Origin: Anticarsia gemmatalis | Taxonomy: Eukaryota; Arthropoda; Insecta; Lepidoptera; Erebidae | NCBI RefSeq assembly: GCF_050436995.1 | Contig: NC_134745.1 | Location: forward strand, 1,674,001 to 1,738,000 | Direction: 5' to 3' | Length of the DNA stretch: 64,000 bases | Shown here: positions 1-12,379 of the stretch, piece after piece | How positions within the stretch are numbered: the stretch's first letter is position 1 | How the letters are laid out: the number at the start of each line of letters is the position of its first letter | Notes under the pieces: model-generated | The model's database searches: none | What the model saw: the letters and a program-made list of their open reading frames with translations, nothing else | Told to the model about the DNA's origin: nothing | Program-made: the position numbers and the translations under genes

Positions 1-3000
1 TGTATTATATTGATTATATTTTTGTACCAAAATTTAATTATGCTCACTGCAAAATTTCGCTATATAACATAAACCCCATTCCGTTTCAACGCCAACGAAA
101 CTCAAAGCCCCGACTTGACGACAAACCTTGATTTTTTTATTTTAATATGAGTAATATAAGCAGTGATAGCCGAATGGTATAAATTGACACCGCCCACGCG
201 AGTGGTCGCAGGTTCGAACCCGAGGCAACACACCCATGACTTTTCGAAGTTATGTGTGTATTAGAAATAATTGTCACATGCTCCAACGGTGAAGGAAAAC
301 ATCGTGAGGAAACCTTGCATGCCTAAAATTTGTTTAATACGTTTATTGAGGCATGCAAAGTCCCCAACCCGCACTTGGCCAGCGTGGTGGACTCAAGGCC
401 TAACCCCTCCCTCATTACGGGAGGAGACCCTTGCCCAGCAGTGGGACATTAATGGGTTAAATTTATTTTATTATTTATTATATTATAAAACTTATTACTA
501 TCTCCGACACTTATAATACAATGCCTTAATATATTACAAGATATGCATGTCTGTAAATACCTGGTCTGTTCATCATCCCCGGCGATCCTCAACAGTGTAG
601 CCAATTTCAAAAGCTTATGACTCGCCAAGTAAGCGTTAGAGTCCTGCTTCAAACAATCTTCTATCAGCGAAATCTTATTCTCACAGAGACGAACTAAAAC
701 AATCAATCTTTAAAATTAAGCAACATTCATTAACCAAATAATAAGTATAAAATTATTGAATGAATACGTACCTTGAATGGGAAGTATTGTTAACCCGAAA
801 GTGCCCAATATTTGCAAAGCAAAAATAAGATCTAATTCCAGTTGAATCTCTTGATTACCGTCCTTTATCAGAGTTAAACAACACCTGCAAGAAAAAAAAT
901 CAATAAAACAAAAGTCTTGTCCTATCCGACCGAATAGAAGAAAGTTAAATATCGTACTTGGCTAACTCCAATGCTGGGTCAGTGAGCGTGCTCGCAGAAT
1001 TGAAGTACTCTTTAGAGGCATTGGACACGATCTCGATGCTTCTGGCATAGTTCACGAGTTGAGAGTTGCGCGGGCGAGCTTCCAGGCTGCAGGTCAACAC
1101 TTCACCTGCCAATCTGATACTGGCCGCGTCACCAGAAGTGAGGAGAGACGAAGCGTAAATCTACCAAAGAAAAATTAAATTTTGGAAAAACCAAGACTAG
1201 GAAAACGTACGACCAATTCGTGAGTCTATCTATTAATCCACTTAATATAATAATCTATAACTTACTTCATAGCATTTCTCTTTAGTGATGCAGGTGAACA
1301 GGGAGGATTGCAGTTCCAGTAAATCCTTCAGTAGCTTCTCCCATTCCTGCTGAGTTGGCTTTTCATCACTGAAAAAAATATATCAGAACTGTAGTAGAAG
1401 CCGCTCCTCGCCTACGTCCTTCGTGTTTATTTCTCGTCTTCGGTCCTTTCGTTTGTTTTTCGTATTTATTTTTGATAGGGTAGGGGCTAGTCGCCATGGC
1501 AACACAGAACCGACATGTACTACAATGCCTCCTCTACACTACTCGCAAAGTTAAACGAGGTGGACTCGAGGCCTAACCGCTCCCTCATTATGGGAGGAGA
1601 CCCTTGCCCAGTAGTGGGACATTAATGGGTATTACCCGATGGCGAGGGTCCTGGCGAGCCTTGTGAGCAGGTTGTGCACGTGCTTGTGGTCGGCGCTGAG
1701 GTCGCGCAGCTCGCGCAGCGGCAGCAGCACGCCGCGCCACGCCAGGCGGCCCAGCGCCGACACCAGCCGCTCCAGCTCCGCCACGCGCCGCACCAGCTCG
1801 CTGGCGCTGATGCTGCCGTCGCTGCGTGCCACAAACGTACTCATTATACCTCACTATTAACTAATAAAAAATAGACTTATAAAATAAAAACAGTAGCTAG
1901 GTGTGGTGTAGACAGCAAAGGCGAACCGAGTAGCTGTCTACTGGCCAGGCAGCAGCACGCACTATGTAAACCAGCCAAACCATATAACGGATTACCTAGA
2001 TTTCAATCGATTGGAATAATAACTCCATCAAGAATCATCAGAATTCCAAATAATCCTCGTATCCAGCTTGAATTATCATGCAGTTATCAGTTCGAAACTG
2101 TATCTACTATCTATCTCTAAACTATGTCACAGTGTTAAAGCTAGAAGTACTGTGACTCGATCGATTAAGGCACTGTATGTTTTACTTAAATGCTACAAAT
2201 ATACATACGTCTCTTTCAGTATAGTATCGAGTAGATCGCAAGCCTTGTCCAACTGTTCAGTACCAGAGTACGCGAACAGACAGCGCTCAGCCAGTTCCAA
2301 GTGTGTGCGCACGTCTAACTCGAATTCACTCGGAGATTGCAACACCTGCGAAAACCATTATAAATTAAACGCATATATTTTTACTTTATTCGTAGATATT
2401 CCGCGATAGATACGTCCGTACTTTTTGAAATCAGATTTTTTGTTTCAAGATGATATTACGATGACCTAAGTATTTTTAGTGCATATACTTTTGTACAGCA
2501 GTCTTATACACATCTGAAGCAAACCTTCTTACTTGAATACATGTACGAACACACGTATACGTAGACGCTTATACGAACGTATACATAGGAAAGCACTTGA
2601 GCCTCTTTCCGCAACATGCGTCTGTTTACTAGATTCGGTCGGACCAATATTTATTAAACTTGAATTACTCACCAATAATATAGACGACAGATCATCAGTG
2701 CTGACACTCTCCAGGTACTCGGTAAGTCCGCTGAGACACGCGTTGGTGCGATGCGACAAGTTCTCCACGCGCTTCAAGAACGGGATCACGAACGACTTTA
2801 AGTCATTTACAAACGATGACGCCGTTGACTGCGAATATAATGTTTATTTAGTACGAGAATACAATTATTTTTATAATACGAAATGAATGGAATCAGAGGC
2901 AATTTGACAGTAAAGAAAATGACTGTTCCACAAAATGTTTTTGCAACAAAAAATTGCATATTTATCCATATTACATGATTGTAGCTTTATCAATAGGTAA

Positions 3001-6000
3001 ACCTAATAGGTAAACTGCTGTTAGCGGTTAACTATTAAGACGCATAACTAAACAAAAAAGTTTTTTTATTGTAATTCAACCCGCACAGAACCCACAATAG
3101 AACTTATAATTTCGACTTACCATTTTCATAAGCATACTGCAAGTCTCCAATATAGACATCTCTTCTAGCTGAGTGAGAGTAATTCCTTCAACATTTATAT
3201 CATAAATCAGTGTATCGAGCGTTAGCAGATGAAACATGATATTATCCAGGCCTTCTACGGCTCCCCCCACGGTAGCTAGAGTGACGAGAGTTAGTGCGTG
3301 CGAGACAAGGCCGCTGCGTTCTTCTATCTCTCTCGCTCTGTGGTCATACCACGATGATATGTCGTCAGTAGCGGAAGGTATTTCTCCGCCTGTTTCGGAC
3401 TCTGGGGTCGTGTCTTCTGACCAGTTGGAGCTCCAGATTGACCTGTTGATATACAAATATTCCTACATTTTTACTTGTATATGTTAATGTATCGACAACG
3501 AGGGATGAATCCAGGAGTTTGGTAGAGATCGAGCTTGGAGTGTTCTGGGAAAAGTATGAATTGTATATTTGAAAAATACAGAGAGAGACAAGAGAAAATT
3601 ATGCAGTATATTATGCAGCTTTTTGTGCCAAGTGCCAACTTATAAAACTGAATACTAATACTTTCAAAATAAATAACTGTACTTCATTAACTCCAAGCAA
3701 AATTATATCCAAGGCCCAAGATTTATCAAAACTAAAAACGTGTTAAAAGCAATGAATAGTAACCTAAAGATCTCCTTTCTACACCAATCACGTTCAGGCT
3801 CGCACGGCGGCACCTTCAACGGGGACTTTTTATCAAACCACTGGAATTTCTGCTTCGTTGGCAGTAGGTGTTGGTAGTCTAGTGGATTGATCGTCTCGGG
3901 TAGTTTCTCCAGTACTGTGAGCTGCATCGGTATCGTCTTGATGTGGGGCCAGAGGCAGGTAAGCGCTTCGATACGACCTTCTTTAGCTATCTCCATGGCG
4001 CTGTGTACTACACTGTTGCTACGCAGACGGTCGTATTCGTCTTTTATATAGCTGGACTTCTCGCAGCGTAGGATGGACTGGAAATATTTATTTAGATTAG
4101 TTTTGGTTTTCAATTACGTAATACGTCGGAATGGTCCTACGTGTAAATATAATTTTGGAAAAAAAATTGACATTGATCAAAACTATAAGTTACATAAATT
4201 ATAATATGTAATAAAGTGTACTTAGATATAATGGTCGGTTCCTTTTTGATCAAATTGCTACCGCTTAATTAATAATTTCTCTATTTATTATTTATATTTG
4301 TGACAATCCTTAAGAAACACAAAAATATGTGAGTACTAGATACAAGTAACCAAGTAAAATAAAATATTATGTGCATTTTATTTCACATGTTATTATAGTA
4401 TATTGAATAATTACCTCATATAGTTTAAGCCTCTCTTTATAAAACAGCATGACATGTCGACAACGCAACAGTTCACTGGTGTACGCGTTCAAATGTTCCA
4501 GGGTTATATCATCACCGTCTGTTATGGGATCATCTTCGCGGTCTTTATTGATTTCTGTGTAAAACATACAAAAAATAACATTTATTGCCTTCCATAATAA
4601 CTTAAAGCAGTGATAGCCGAGTGGTATAAGTTTTTGAAGGTATGCAAAGTCCCCAACCCGCAATCGACCAGTGTGGTGGACTCAAGGCCTAACCCCTTCC
4701 TCATCAAGGGAGGAGTCTCTTGCCCAGCAGTGGGACGTTAATAGGTTAAATATATTAATAACTTAAAGCATTCCAAATAGTTGCATTTATTCAATAAATA
4801 GCAAGTTCTGTCCAAAATATATTTAAAAATGTTACCATTCAATATCTTCTCATGAGTAAGTTCCAGTCCAAATTGTAGTAGTTCTTTAGCTGCCGGTAGA
4901 GTTTCAGGTAGACGATCCACGCATTGATGCACCGCCCAGATCTTTTTCGATACTTTACTCTGATAACATACGAAAAAACATAATGATTTAAACATTTTCT
5001 TCAGATCATTATCAGCTTCGCCTTATTCCATAACAAACAAACATAAAAATAAAAGTTTTATATTTAATCATAACATTATGTATGTTTACCGCATTACCCG
5101 CAAGTGATAAAATGAACCCCGTTTGCACAGTTGCGCCCTAGCCCCTAAGTTAATGTAAGTCCCTTATATTTTATACTGAGCATGCTTAACAATAATTAAT
5201 ATAGTATAATAAGTTTGGAAAGAAGATTACTTACCAAGTACTTCTGTATAGCTTCAGTGGAGACGGGGTTCTTCCTCCACTGCTGCTGGTACACGAGGTC
5301 ACTGTCCAGGTCGAATGTCTCCGCTAGCGTCAGCGCTTCCGTATAGCTGCCACTCTCTATCTGTTAACAATACAGTTGTAAAATAAATAAAGTTACTATC
5401 TTTTAATAACTAGCAAAAAATAAAAGAAGTATTTAGTTTCTATATTTCTCTAGAAATTAGAGTAAAAGAGACAAAACAGTCATGTCTGTTTCGACTATGG
5501 TTCATTTTTTTGTTTCCTGTCTTGATAAACTGGCGTTTGCGTGCTTCGGAGAGTACGAAAGAGGTCGATTCTAGACATTAAAAATAACAGTACTTAAGCC
5601 ACGTCAAAGGCCTTACGCGGGCTTGAACACATTGACCAGGAACCATACGATGAATAAATGAATAAGACTAGAAACTTTTCGTAAAAATACAAAAACAAAC
5701 CTCACTAGACATTTTTCATAATTACCTTCCTAGAGAAGAGCTCAGTGGGCGTAGTGCTCTTAACACCGAGCAGTCTATACACTCGCGACACTACAGTGAT
5801 GCGCCGCGGCTTCGGCTGGAACGTCTCCATGTCCGTGATCATGTACAGCACCGACTTCACCAGCTCCTTCGTCAGCTCCAGCATCGTGTCCTCCGTGTCT
5901 GTCTCCACTTTTACTACCTCCATCTACATACAACAACATACGTACATACAATCACTTGGTACGATCCTTATAAACGTAGGTAAAACATACACCAGAAAAA

Positions 6001-9000
6001 GACTGACTATAAAAGGTTGCTTTTGATTTAAATTATTTTTAATTGAATCGCAGCTTGTATTAATCAGTTGTATACGCCTATATTTATTTATATCTTTATA
6101 AACATACGACATATAACATACAATCGTGTATCTACGTGTACGTACACGTATACGTGCGTATTATACGTCTGCATATGAACATGCACAAAAAATTGGTCGT
6201 AATCCAATACAAAACCGATACAACTAAAATGATATAATAAAAACAAAGGAATACGTACACTCTCATCACTGCGTGACTTCTTGGCGGGCAGCACGTTGGA
6301 CTCACACTCTAGCACCATGAACGAACCGTCGTGCGCGTACGTGATCTGTACAAAAATATAACATTATAATAAGCTCAGTTCTTCAAAATCACAGCATTTT
6401 TTTTTTCATATTTATCTTTTATTCACTTAAAACTGTGGGTTGATAAAATTGGCATGGCCTTACTTTTACGCAACTTCAAACGCCTTTATACGTAAAATGT
6501 TTCATATGATAAGTGAAAAGGTTTTGTGAAGTAAATAGGGTGATTTAAAAGTATTACAATACTAACCCGTGGTGATCCTTGGAAGAACTCCGGTTTCTTG
6601 CCGAGTATATTAGCCATGTTCTCAATATCACACACTGACACTGCTCCGCTAAATCGCGACAATATTATCTCCTAGAAAGAAAAACATCTTGTTATTTAAA
6701 TTGTCTAACAATAAGTCAGCTTAACTGTGACTAAAGACAGATTTTTAGCAAATGAGAGTTGATACATCAGACCTTCCGAAACTCTGTCAGCTAGGTAATT
6801 ACTACATAACACTACTTTCTATTAATATAAAAAAAAAACATAAGATAAAAAATGAAACGTACATCATTAGTCCACCAATTAATATCAGCCGGGTAGAACA
6901 CTCCGAGGTCTTTCTTGGTGATCTTCTCGTCTCCAACGAGAGGGTTCCTAAGGTCGTGCTGTGGCTGCAAGGCGAGGGGCCAGCGGTACAACAGCTTGAG
7001 TAGCGGTAAACGCCATACTGACACGTCGCCGTTACAGTGCAGACATACTAACTTAGTGCCGTCGGGGGATAATTCCATTTGGACGATGAAAGCCTGTGAA
7101 TATATGTTTAAAAATTTAAGTACTGTCTTAACTGGTGTTAGGCAAACAAGTATGTATTACAAAATACCCAGGTTTATCCCTTGTAGATGAGTATAAGTAA
7201 GCTTAATATGGCTTAACAAATATTACAAAATACTCAGTTTCATTGTTGATGAGTATAAGTTAACTTACTAAGCAAAATATTGACAGATTGTTCCATCATT
7301 TTATCTTTTAGATACGTTATTAGGGACTTATTCATAAGCCAGGAAATTTGTCCAAGCCGGAAAGCTTAATTTAACTGGCCCTCACAGCCAGTCTCCCAGC
7401 TTATGGCATTAATTTCCTTTCATCTTTTACAATGTTTCATAGAACGCAAACTACAGGAGACACTTACCATGTTCTTAGAGTATCCGAAAGGTAGATAGAA
7501 GTTGAACCGTTCATTAGCGAGTTGTGCTTCAAGTTCGTCTGACACGACGGACAGTTTGTAGAACGGCTCGTCGTTCAGTATACGCCATGCTGTGATACCC
7601 GCGCTTAGAGGTGATGTTGGATCCTAACAAAGTGAAAATAATCACGTTAGTCTTTGTAACAACAACATGAACATCTAATGATGTTCGTGACGAAATATAG
7701 GACTTAAAACATAAGAATAGTTGAAAATAATAACTGTTTTAAAGGACATAAGGTAATTCAATCATATAGTGGGGTAGTGGATCTACAGTAATCAGACATG
7801 TTTTGTAGGGCTATGTCAAATTAAAGAGTCATATTCATCAATTGCTCTCTGACTTGAACTATCGACTTATCATAAGATATTACTTGGATTTGATTTCATC
7901 TAACAAGGAATCACAAAAAAAGTATAAAAATGTAGTGTATTACCTTAGCATGTCCGCGAGGTACGCCAGCAACGTACAGTGTAGCATGCGCTTCACAATA
8001 CGCGACGGCCGCCACTCCGCCCGCGAAACGGAACGTGTGGTGCAACTTGAAGCCATCTGTCTGGGACACGAGGTAACCGCGTAGCTTGCCCCCATAAGTC
8101 ACTACTAAGACCTCCCAGTTCCTGGAGCAAAGACATATATTTTTTTATACTATACTACTCATGTACTTAATGCTATTTCAAATCAATGGTTTCAATTATT
8201 GCAAACTAATAAGTTTTGCATTGCCTGCTAGCAATTGAAGTGGCACACAAGGGGAAAATATCAATAAACAACAATAATCGTTGAAATGACAGCAGGTCAG
8301 TGCTCCCACTCATAAGATAAGATAGGAAGACTATGGTACAGATTGAGAAGATGGTTTATATTGAACAGAATTTAAATGAGATAGAGGGTATATTGAGATA
8401 GAGAGAGGATTTTTTTTTTATTTAAGTAATAAATCAGAAATATTGGTTTACCATTTGGTATCCTTAACCCTAAGAGGCATGAATATTATATCGGCAACTG
8501 CATGTGTGTTGTCAGTACATTCCATTCCTCCTGGCCGAGAACAATCCTGAAAATAAAATTTTAAGCATTTAGAGATCAGCATTAATCTAGCTATTTTTAA
8601 TGACTATAGTTTGACCAAAGACTAGGCAAGTTCAGTTTACAGAGCTGACTTTCATTAAAAAAGAGCTGGTAATGGTAAGAAAAAGTAAATTGCAAGGATA
8701 ACAAATACTCACAATAGGAATGTTGAACAGGTTGGATGCAGTAAGATCAAAGAAGCTGACCACTCCATTGCCATAAGCCAGTACTAAAAAAGAACAATCA
8801 GGGCTCCAGGCTATTTTACGCCACTGTGGATAGACATCACGGCTCACTGTAAAATTTTATAAATTTTAATGTGGTCTCTTAATTAAATGAATGAAAACAT
8901 TTCTTTGATTTTTATTGACACTGCACATTGCAATTTGGGAGGAATTAGAGTATTGTGTAGAAAGATCTCTTGTAAGCAATAAAAACATAAGAATTCGTCC

Positions 9001-9589
9001 AAACTAAATATAACATGAAGGATTTTAGAACAATAAGAAGTATTTCATACCGGTTGTCCTCGCCGCAATAGTAGCATACTCTGATCTTTTTGTTCTTATT
9101 TCCAAGATATTATCGGTTAAAACAGCGATCACTTTCCCCTCGTCGCCCAGGGCTATATGCCATTTCTGTTGTTTCTCAATGTGCCTAGTTAAAAATATTT
9201 ATTTTATTATAATGTTATTTTAAAATATCAATCAAGCACATAGTTCATAATGTACTCACGCTGTTACCCCATCGATTAAACTTTTCTTAGGGCCCAAAAA
9301 GTTCAACCAGCGCCAAATAGCAGATATATTTTCTGGCAAAATACTGTCCGGCTTTTGCTATTAAAAAAATACAACTTGCGTTATTCGAATTCGAGAATAC
9401 AGCTTACAGTCGAACAAATATGTTTTATAAAGCAGTAAATTGTTGATGATAAATAAATATATGAGTTCAAATATGATAATAACAAGAATACACAAACAAA
9501 AATATGCTGGCACTTACTATGTATTCAGGTTCGGGTTTCCATTCCGAAAATACATATAATTCGTGTAAGATGGACTTCTTTTCTTCCAT
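1..9589 (-). CDS. NBAS: NBAS, NRZ tethering complex subunit (partial, 3' end outside window)
   Basis: In other animals NBAS joins RINT1 and ZW10 (NRZ complex) to tether Golgi-to-ER COPI vesicles at the ER, and also acts in nonsense-mediated decay. Twenty-three exons were read on the minus strand: 9518-9589, 9260-9357, 9051-9184, 8713-8846, 8452-8546, 7944-8121, 7468-7623, 6863-7093, 6567-6671, 6259-6345, 5726-5923, 5235-5360, 4836-4959, 4415-4554, 3764-4077, 3121-3442, 2673-2828, 2209-2345, 1636-1839, 1266-1368, 958-1160, 772-884 and 561-693. Phases join without stops over about 1187 codons. The N-terminal part has WD40-like repeats (ELSPDGTKLVCLHCNGDVSVW; IAWSPDCSFLVLAYGNG). The Sec39-type helical domain starts near the exon at 5235-5360 (DLDSDLVYQQQWRK), a hallmark NBAS segment. 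The C-terminal half lies beyond base 1. The start is the ATG at 9587-9589, giving MEEKKSILHELYVFSEW. The 1636-1839 exon is very GC-rich, and its acceptor was chosen by phase. Confidence 0.93.
159..460 (+). mobile_element. tRNA-derived SINE, near full length, in NBAS intron
   Basis: The tRNA-like head contains TGATAGCCGAATGG (A-box side) and GGTTCGAACCC (B box). The body includes CATCGTGAGGAAACCTTGCA and the 3' end AGTGGGACATTAATGGG with an A/T-rich tail. Full or partial copies occur at 1557-1632, 4608-4755, 11200-11304 and 45916-46236. Bases 1-158 and 461-560 hold nothing else recognised. Confidence 0.88.
1557..1632 (+). mobile_element. SINE 3' fragment in NBAS intron
   Basis: This matches only the 3' part of the SINE at 159-460 (GGTGGACTC, CCCTTGCCCAG, AGTGGGACATTAATGGG). 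It ends three bases before the next NBAS exon boundary at 1636, so it has nearly reached the donor site of that exon. Confidence 0.8.
4608..4755 (+). mobile_element. Internally deleted SINE with 13-bp target duplication in NBAS intron
   Basis: The copy keeps the head (CAGTGATAGCCGAGTGG) and the 3' third but lacks the B box and central body. TAATAACTTAAAG flanks it at 4595-4607 and 4756-4768, marking a target-site duplication. It probably inserted in the shortened form or lost its centre afterwards. Confidence 0.88.
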
Positions 9590-10083
9590 TGTAAAGGATA
9601 TTTGTCTTGTTATTCTACACTTTTATGTACTTCGCACTTTTTCAGACAAAAATCTCCATTTAGAATATCGATCAATAATAGTCATTCCTCATTCCACCGT
9701 ATGTTTTTGACAGTAAACTGACAACCCAACACAATTTGTAACATCATTTCTCAACGAATTCAATTGTAAAAAAAAGAACTTTAGTCATTTTTGCAACAAT
9801 CTTCAAATAATAATTACTGTTCATGAAAAATGAACGAACATTGGACAATAAAAACTAAAATTCGTTACAACAAAGGGCAATGACAAAAAAATAAAAAAAT
9901 TAAAATAGTTTTCGCTCACCAGCTATAAGCTATTTCTGAACGTTATATTTACCTTCAGTTGAACAAATAAAATAAAAAATAAATAAATATCATAAGAACA
10001 AGAACACAGATTTGAGGTTATGTCAAGTTAACGACAGTAAATAAGTATTATTTTGGTTTGGTTTAAATCTAAATAATCTAATA
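9590..10083. other. Divergent promoter region of NBAS and URI1
   Basis: This 494-bp AT-rich interval separates the two start codons. No motif stands out to me. Confidence 0.45.
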
Positions 10084-11914
10084 ATGGATATTCTAAACGA
10101 AATGTATCATAAGGTAAATGCCCATCTTTGGTTCATATATAGTTTTGATAGTATATCGTATTTTGTATGAAGTATTAATCTGACTGTATTCTTTATTTTC
10201 AGACTGTTACCGAAAATGAGAGAAATCTTTGTTTTTGGACAGATTATTTAGAAAATCTCAAAGCATTAGATTTTAGTACATACAGTGAGAAGCTAAAAGT
10301 TCCTGTCCTTGTGCCAATTGGGAGTAAGATATTATTTAGAGGGGAACTAAAACATACCAATGAAGTTACAGTCTCTCTGGGCGCTGACTACTTTGTGAAA
10401 TGTTCTACAAAGCAAGCTGATATACTCAGACAACATCGAATAAAAGGTAAAACTTTTCTACTAAATTTATTCAAAACTGTTATCTTGTAATCATCTATAA
10501 TCTTCAAATGTCTTTTAATTTCAGGAGCTCAGGAAAAAGTTGACACTTACACAAAAGAGAAAGAGTATTTAGAGAATCAAATGTCCTTTACAAAACAAAA
10601 CATTTATGATAATCAAGGCCAGGAAATAATAGAGTATCACACAGATGAAGAGGACAAAGTATGGAGAGCTAAACATAAAGAAAATGTTAAACAATACATG
10701 CAGAAGAGAGGGAAAGAGAAAGCAAATACTACAAGCAATGATGTGACAGATGAAGAACTATGGAACAGACTAGAAGAATTAGAACTACAGGAAGAGCTAG
10801 AGAATGAACTTAATGACATGAACACTGATGTAAACTTGTCTAGTATAAGAGAAACTAAAACAGATACCTTTGTTGTAAAAGAAGAAGACAGTATCAATAT
10901 AAAAGAGACAGCATCAAAAATAAAAGAGACGAAACATGAAGAAAAGGCTGAGAAAGAAATGAAAAACAAAAAGGTTACATTTGAAGAAGCCAAAACACAT
11001 TCAAAGTTAGATATGCTTCAGCAAGTGATTGATAGGCAGAATGAATTGGATGAGAGGTTGCAGGATCTGAAGAATAGAGAAAGGGGTCAGAGTAGAACTG
11101 AAGAGGATTTATTGGCTAAATTAGAAGAATTAGAACAACTTGATGAACTTGAAGATGAAATGAATAGGTAAGGCAACATGTTTATTTAGATTCTTTAGTT
11201 CCTAACCTGCACATGGCCAGTGTGGTGGACTTAAACCTGTGGCCTAAACCCTCCCTTATTCGGGAGGATACCTCTGTCCAGCCGTGGGACAGCAAAGGGT
11301 AAATAAGAAAGTTATTCTGACTGCCTTATACAAAGTGTAAACAACTAAGGATGACTAAAGTTTTTTAAAAGCTACATTTTATTTACCTTTGCAGGTTGGA
11401 TGATATGATTGACAATGAAGATATTGATGATGAAACTGATGAAACTGATGAAGAAGAGAAAGAAGAGCCCAGTAGGTTAGAGCCAACAAAACTGGAAAGG
11501 AGAGTTTCTTTTGTTGATGAAGATAACAGTGAAACTCTAGAATTAACCTTCAAGCATAGTGAAGTTGAACCAGATAACTCTCCCTATGACCCAGAGAAAG
11601 GTATACAGAAACCTAGTGATATTTATAAAGCACACTCCAGTCTCTTTGAAAGTGGGACCACATCTATACTTAAAAAATCTAAATATGCAACAGACAATGA
11701 TATTCCAGAAATGCTGAAAAAACCAGAGACTAAAGTTGAAAAGACAATTAGTCAGACTCCATTAGAAGAAGACAGACAGCAAGAACACATTCCTCATCAA
11801 ACAATTGTAATAAAAGATGTTGTAGAAAAAATGGGACAAGGAGATAATACATTACAAACTGAAAAGAAACCTATGAGCTTGTTCAAAAAGAAAAGAATGC
11901 AGAATAAATCGTAA
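10084..11914 (+). CDS. URI1: Unconventional prefoldin RPB5 interactor (URI1)
   Basis: URI is a prefoldin-like scaffold that binds the RNA polymerase subunit RPB5 and the R2TP/prefoldin-like complex, and in mammals a PP1 phosphatase. Four exons (10084-10113, 10203-10446, 10525-11167, 11395-11914) encode 478 aa. The first 110 or so residues form a prefoldin alpha-type fold: two helices around a short beta hairpin (VPIGSKILFRGEL, VSLGADYFVKCS). A long acidic, Glu/Lys-rich disordered region follows, with the conserved block EEDKVWRAKHKENVKQYM. RVSF at residues 342-345 is a consensus PP1 docking motif. An AATAAA at 11913-11918 overlaps the stop codon. The gene is divergent from NBAS with 494 bp between the two ATGs. 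The third intron carries a SINE remnant. Confidence 0.9.
11200..11304 (+). mobile_element. Degenerate SINE 3' fragment in URI1 intron
   Basis: This is a diverged match to the SINE 3' portion (GGCCAGTGTGGTGGAC, then GGGAGGATACC and GTGGGACAG). It is more mutated than the other copies, so likely older. Confidence 0.75.
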
Positions 11915-11918
11915 TAAA
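11913..11918 (+). terminator. Poly(A) signal overlapping the URI1 stop codon
   Basis: AATAAA uses the last two bases of the TAA stop (11912-11914). A second AATAAA lies in the coding end at 11903-11908. A GT/T-rich tract (TTGTGTTTATTTATTG) begins about 20 bp downstream, a suitable downstream element. Confidence 0.5.
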
Positions 11919-12379
11919 GAAATGATAACCTATAATTATTGTGTTTATTTATTGTTCGTCCAGGCTAAAAACCCAACACTGCCAGAATGCCCAGAATATA
12001 AATTATTATCTTTAATTATCAACATTGAACAGAAGTGACATTGGGGAGCCCAATGTCACTTCTGTTCAAATTTTCATTATTCATTATTCTGTTCAATTCA
12101 AATTATTATTAATTGAAAAATACTTGTTATTTATTAACAGGCTTCTTGAGTGCAATAGTACGCAATAAATAAATCTATACCTCCTAATCGCGATACATTT
12201 TAACTGTTTAGGTACGTCTTTGGCAAAGCTGATAATAATTTTAAGCCGTTTTTGAACGAACCAAGTTTGACAGTTTCGTGACATTATTTTTTGAGGTTAT
12301 GTTGTGATCTAAAAATTCTAAGCGAATTTGATTATAATTTGTGGTTTAATTTTATTAGCTTTTATCACAACTGTACAAT
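11919..12379. other. Intergenic region URI1 to mRpS29
   Basis: Apart from the hairpin at 12025-12069 this stretch shows no recognisable element. It should contain the mRpS29 promoter. Confidence 0.4.
12025..12069. repeat. Perfect 21-bp stem hairpin downstream of URI1
   Basis: Bases 12025-12045 are the exact reverse complement of 12049-12069, separated by GAG. The arms begin TTGAACAGAAGTGAC. It lies 110 bp after the URI1 stop and 310 bp before the mRpS29 start. No stem of this perfection was noticed elsewhere outside transposon arms. Confidence 0.9.

Noticed and set aside
159..235. Possible tRNA gene from A- and B-box-like sequence
   Set aside because: The fold is imperfect and the sequence continues into a repeated body found at four other sites; it is the head of a SINE.
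2533..2886. 117-aa frame on the plus strand
   Set aside because: Antisense of the NBAS exon 2673-2828, whose phase fits its neighbours.
10637..10993. 118-aa serine-rich frame on the minus strand
   Set aside because: It is the antisense shadow of the Glu/Lys-rich part of URI1.
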